Assembly (NCBI GenBank): GCA_900541835.1
Contig: UQLL01000009.1
Coordinates: 1-64,000, forward strand
Length of the DNA: 64,000 bases
DNA from: an uncultured Porphyromonadaceae bacterium
GTDB taxonomy: Bacteria; Bacteroidota; Bacteroidia; Bacteroidales; Muribaculaceae
Direction: 5' to 3'
Positions 62,365-64,000 of the stretch are shown one piece after another; the stretch's first letter is position 1, and the number at the start of each line of letters is the position of its first letter. The notes under the pieces are model-generated. The model was not told where the DNA came from and searched no databases. It saw nothing but the letters and a program-made list of their open reading frames with translations. Made by a program: the position numbers and the translations under genes.

Positions 62365-62372
62365 CAAAGATA
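62365..62372 (-). promoter_or_regulatory. -7 box of the GH3-family gene
   Basis: TATCTTTG on the minus strand, 4 nt before the ATG. -33 is not clear. Confidence 0.5.
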
Positions 62373-62457
62373 GTGAATAATTAGGAATCAGGTATTGGTA
62401 TTGATAAATTTTTAAGAGAGCACACCGACAGCCCTTTTCCCGGAACGCAGTCCGAGG

Positions 62458-62589
62458 TTATCCACGGGACGTGTCTGCGGCACGTTGCCAAAACTTCCTG
62501 TCCTTGCCGACGACGTGCAACAGGGGCAGGTCGCACGGGATGATATTCCGCTCACAGATGCGCGGAGTACGAGACCGTGATTTCTTCAT
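62458..62589 (-). CDS. candidate 43-residue basic small protein
   Basis: In the 372-bp gap between the GH3 gene and tRNA-Arg, the minus strand has an ATG-initiated frame of 43 codons. It begins MKKSRSRTPRICERNIIPCD and is rich in Arg, Lys and Cys. I recognise no family. An overlapping +1 frame continues with FGNVPQTRPVDNLGLRSGKR to a TAA at about 62413, which also looks protein-like. The region could be a small gene, a frameshifted remnant or non-coding RNA. Nothing else is seen in this gap. Confidence 0.3.
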   Translation of the reverse strand: MKKSRSRTPRICERNIIPCDLPLLHVVGKDRKFWQRAADTSRG

Positions 62590-62732
62590 CTTTCGGCTCG
62601 TCAAGCTATACGCCTGAAATTTTAACACTCCTGCGCTCCGATTTTAACAAATGCACCGACATTTCGGCTTGACCCGTTTAAAAGTTTAGCCCGCAGGCTG
62701 CCTCACAGCACTCCACGGGCCCTCGCAATCTG

Positions 62733-62806
62733 TGATCCGGCCGGGGATCGAACCCGGAACCGACAGCTTAGAAGGCTGTTGCTCTATCCAATTGAGCTAC
62801 CGGACC
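62733..62806 (-). tRNA. tRNA-Arg (anticodon TCT)
   Basis: 74 nt. Acceptor GGTCCGG/CCGGATC (one G-U pair), anticodon stem ACAGC/GCTGT with loop CTTCTAA giving anticodon TCT, T arm CCGGG-TTCGATC-CCCGG, discriminator A. CCA is not encoded. Confidence 0.95.
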
Positions 62807-62831
62807 ATCCGCGCCTGAATAAAACGCGCTG

Positions 62832-62839
62832 CAAAGTTA
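62832..62839 (-). promoter_or_regulatory. promoter of tRNA-Arg
   Basis: TAACTTTG on the minus strand, about 25 nt upstream of the tRNA; TTG at about 62861-62859 gives a 19-nt spacer. Confidence 0.6.
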
Positions 62840-62895
62840 CAAAAATTCCGCCGCATGACAACCATCCGCCGGATATTTTTGTGATGGCGTTATCA

Positions 62896-62946
62896 TCAAA
62901 AAAGAAAAAGAGTAGCCGGAAAACCGAAGTTTATCACGACTACTCT
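62896..62946 (-). terminator. intrinsic terminator after tRNA-Asp
   Basis: On the minus strand GAGTAGTCG pairs with CGGCTACTC, followed by TTTTTCTTTTTT. It starts 15 nt after the tRNA 3' end. Confidence 0.8.
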
Positions 62947-62960
62947 TCCTCTCTCCTCTG

Positions 62961-63035
62961 CGGTGCGGACGGGGCTTGAACCCGCGACTTCCAGCGTGAC
63001 AGGCTGGCACTCTAACCAAACTGAGCTACCGCACC
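62961..63035 (-). tRNA. tRNA-Asp (anticodon GTC)
   Basis: 75 nt. Acceptor GGTGCGG/CCGCACC, anticodon stem CCAGC/GCTGG with loop CTGTCAC giving anticodon GTC, discriminator G. CCA is not encoded. It is the expected substrate of the gluQ product in this window if queuosine is made. Confidence 0.95.
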
Positions 63036-63038
63036 ATT

Positions 63039-63064
63039 GTAGGGACGAATCCGGGCGAACCCGG
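63039..63064 (+). repeat. degenerate GTAGGG hairpin in the tRNA-Asp leader
   Basis: GTAGGGACG is followed by CCGGG-CGAA-CCCGG. The GTAGGG start matches the dispersed family, but the hairpin sequence differs. It ends 4 nt before the tRNA 5' end. Confidence 0.4.
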
Positions 63065-63154
63065 CATTAGTCTTTTACATCCTGCCTCGTTGCCGAAGGC
63101 TGCGAAACTCTCTCCGCGGATGTGCTCTCGGGCGTTGCTTCCCGTTTGCGAGTG

Positions 63155-63186
63155 CAAAGTTACGACATTTTCCCTTACCCACCAAA
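63155..63186 (-). promoter_or_regulatory. promoter of tRNA-Asp
   Basis: On the minus strand TTTG (63186-63183), exactly 20 nt, TAACTTTG (63162-63155). The precursor leader is about 115 nt. Confidence 0.75.
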
Positions 63187-63283
63187 TGTTTTTGCAAGTT
63201 TTTTTGCGCAATTTTTACAGAAAATCTCTAAGTAGCTGAATCACAGTGAGTTAGCCAGCGAAAAAATTTTACTCTTTTTTTGC

Positions 63284-64000
63284 CTAAACTATGCCGTCGG
63301 CCTCAAGAAGTTGCAAAAGGCAGTCTACGGCTTCTTCCTGAGGGATATTCTTGACCACGGGTGTTTTGCCTCGGTAGAGGGTCACGCGGCCCGGTCCGGC
63401 CCCCACGTAACCATAGTCGGCGTCGGCCATCTCGCCGGGACCGTTGACTATGCAACCCATGACGGCGATCTTGAGGCCCTTCATTCCCTCGGTGGCCTGC
63501 TGCACGCGGCGCAGGGTGCTCTCCAGGTCAAAGAGGGTGCGGCCGCAGCCGGGGCAGGCGATGTACTCGGTACGGGTGAAGCGCAGGCGCGCGGCCTGGA
63601 GAATCGCCAGGGAAATGTCGGTGAGCTTCTGCCTGTCGACTCCCTCGGAGTCGAGCCATATGCCGGCGCCATATCCATCGAGGAGCAGGGCGCCGAGGTC
63701 GGCACCCGCCAAGATGCCGGTGGTCTCGGCGTCAAGGCCCGTATAGCTGAGGTGCAGGACGACAGGGTTGCGGCGGCCGAGCAGGCGCAGGCGGTCGATG
63801 TAGGAGGCCATCTCCCCCACCGGGTTGACGTGTCGGGAGAAGAGGGCCACGGGCTTGTCGTCAGCGATTAGCGAGGGGTCGGAGGCTGCGTTGACAGCAC
63901 GCATGGCCTCAGGGTTGAAGTCGTGCCAGGCCACGAGTGGGACGCTGGCGCGCTCCTGCCCGGGAAGAGTGTCGGCAAGTTCGCGGGCAACGCCGGCAAT
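63284..64000 (-). CDS. ispG: 4-hydroxy-3-methylbut-2-enyl diphosphate synthase, C-terminal part
   Basis: The window holds the last 238 codons; the frame stays open to the right edge. IspG makes HMBPP in the non-mevalonate isoprenoid pathway. The 4Fe-4S site is visible: YIACPGCGRTLFDLEST (two Cys) and AVMGCIVNGPGEMADADYGY (third Cys and the conserved Glu). The end GAGPGRVTLYRGKTPVVKNI is typical. The region at about residues 1-120 of this fragment matches the extra middle domain of the long Bacteroidota/plant-type IspG. Start and upstream context lie outside the window. Confidence 0.93.
   Translation of the reverse strand: MAGVARELADTLPGQERASVPLVAWHDFNPEAMRAVNAASDPSLIADDKPVALFSRHVNPVGEMASYIDRLRLLGRRNPVVLHLSYTGLDAETTGILAGADLGALLLDGYGAGIWLDSEGVDRQKLTDISLAILQAARLRFTRTEYIACPGCGRTLFDLESTLRRVQQATEGMKGLKIAVMGCIVNGPGEMADADYGYVGAGPGRVTLYRGKTPVVKNIPQEEAVDCLLQLLEADGIV

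Noticed and set aside
63026..63211. A 61-codon minus-strand frame upstream of tRNA-Asp
   Set aside because: It spans the tRNA promoter and leader and enters the tRNA; no protein features.
1..64000. CRISPR array, rRNA operon, prophage or complete insertion sequence
   Set aside because: I looked for regularly spaced repeats, rRNA-like segments, integrase/capsid/terminase and transposase genes and found none; the dispersed hairpins are irregularly spaced and intergenic.

Overview
The window looks like a chromosomal segment of a G+C-rich member of Bacteroidales, most plausibly a Muribaculaceae-like gut commensal. The evidence is: Bacteroidota promoters (TTTG, about 20 nt, then TAnnTTTG) before many genes; secreted proteins ending in type IX secretion (T9SS) sorting domains; a BspA-like leucine-rich repeat protein; a C10 (streptopain-like) protease; a TPR-membrane-AraC regulator; a SusA-like GH13 amylase; and a type II (eukaryote-like) NADP isocitrate dehydrogenase. 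The family-level assignment is inference. I see no rRNA, CRISPR array, prophage, complete insertion sequence or replication origin. Two tRNA genes lie near the right edge.

Layout. 0.1-8.9 kb: a complete citrate lyase set (citD, citE, citF, citX and a fused citC-citG), then an aconitase-superfamily hydratase and icd, all on the + strand. 9-16.6 kb: a 1501-residue multidomain secreted protein and a BspA-like protein flank a Crp/Fnr regulator. 16.8-21.5 kb: housekeeping genes (a cysteine-desulfidase-like enzyme, tdk, a SPOR-like lipoprotein, gluQ, rplU-rpmA). 21.7-31.9 kb: a clostripain-like lipoprotein and an MscS channel, then a polysaccharide O-acetylation cassette (SGNH, MBOAT, DHHW/AlgJ-like), a membrane AraC regulator and a T9SS-secreted protein. 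32-41.5 kb: topA, rbfA and a LolC/E-like permease, a beta-helix lipoprotein, lpxB, a GYF-CD225 protein, crcB and a surface-type hypothetical. 41.8-43.9 kb: a C10 protease gene broken by one in-frame TAG, and a lipoprotein. 44-53.4 kb: an exopolysaccharide/capsule locus (Wza-like, Wzz-like, Wzy-like, Wzx-like, GT2, radical SAM/SPASM, GT4), followed on the opposite strand by a GT4 gene and a GH13 amylase. 56.7-64 kb: O-methyltransferase, aroQ, M28 peptidase, RsmI-like methylase, MBL hydrolase, a GH3-family enzyme, tRNA-Arg(TCT), tRNA-Asp(GTC) and the C-terminal part of ispG.

How the genes fit together. The first block can link citrate, isocitrate, 2-oxoglutarate and oxaloacetate plus acetate, but no citrate synthase is present, so citrate use or a reductive flow from 2-oxoglutarate are both possible. 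The middle of the window is mostly about the cell surface: secreted adhesin-like proteins, polysaccharide synthesis, acetylation and export, and lipid A synthesis.

The most striking non-coding signal is a dispersed family of GTAGGG-plus-hairpin repeats, usually as inverted pairs (REPIN-like). At least eight sites occur in 64 kb. Two of them are near-identical copies, about 130 bp long, in opposite orientation and bounded by inverted ends. Other points worth following are four genes whose start codon sits 4-5 nt after the -7 box (candidate leaderless mRNAs), the citC-citG fusion, an aconitase homologue with non-canonical active-site motifs, and the amber-interrupted protease.
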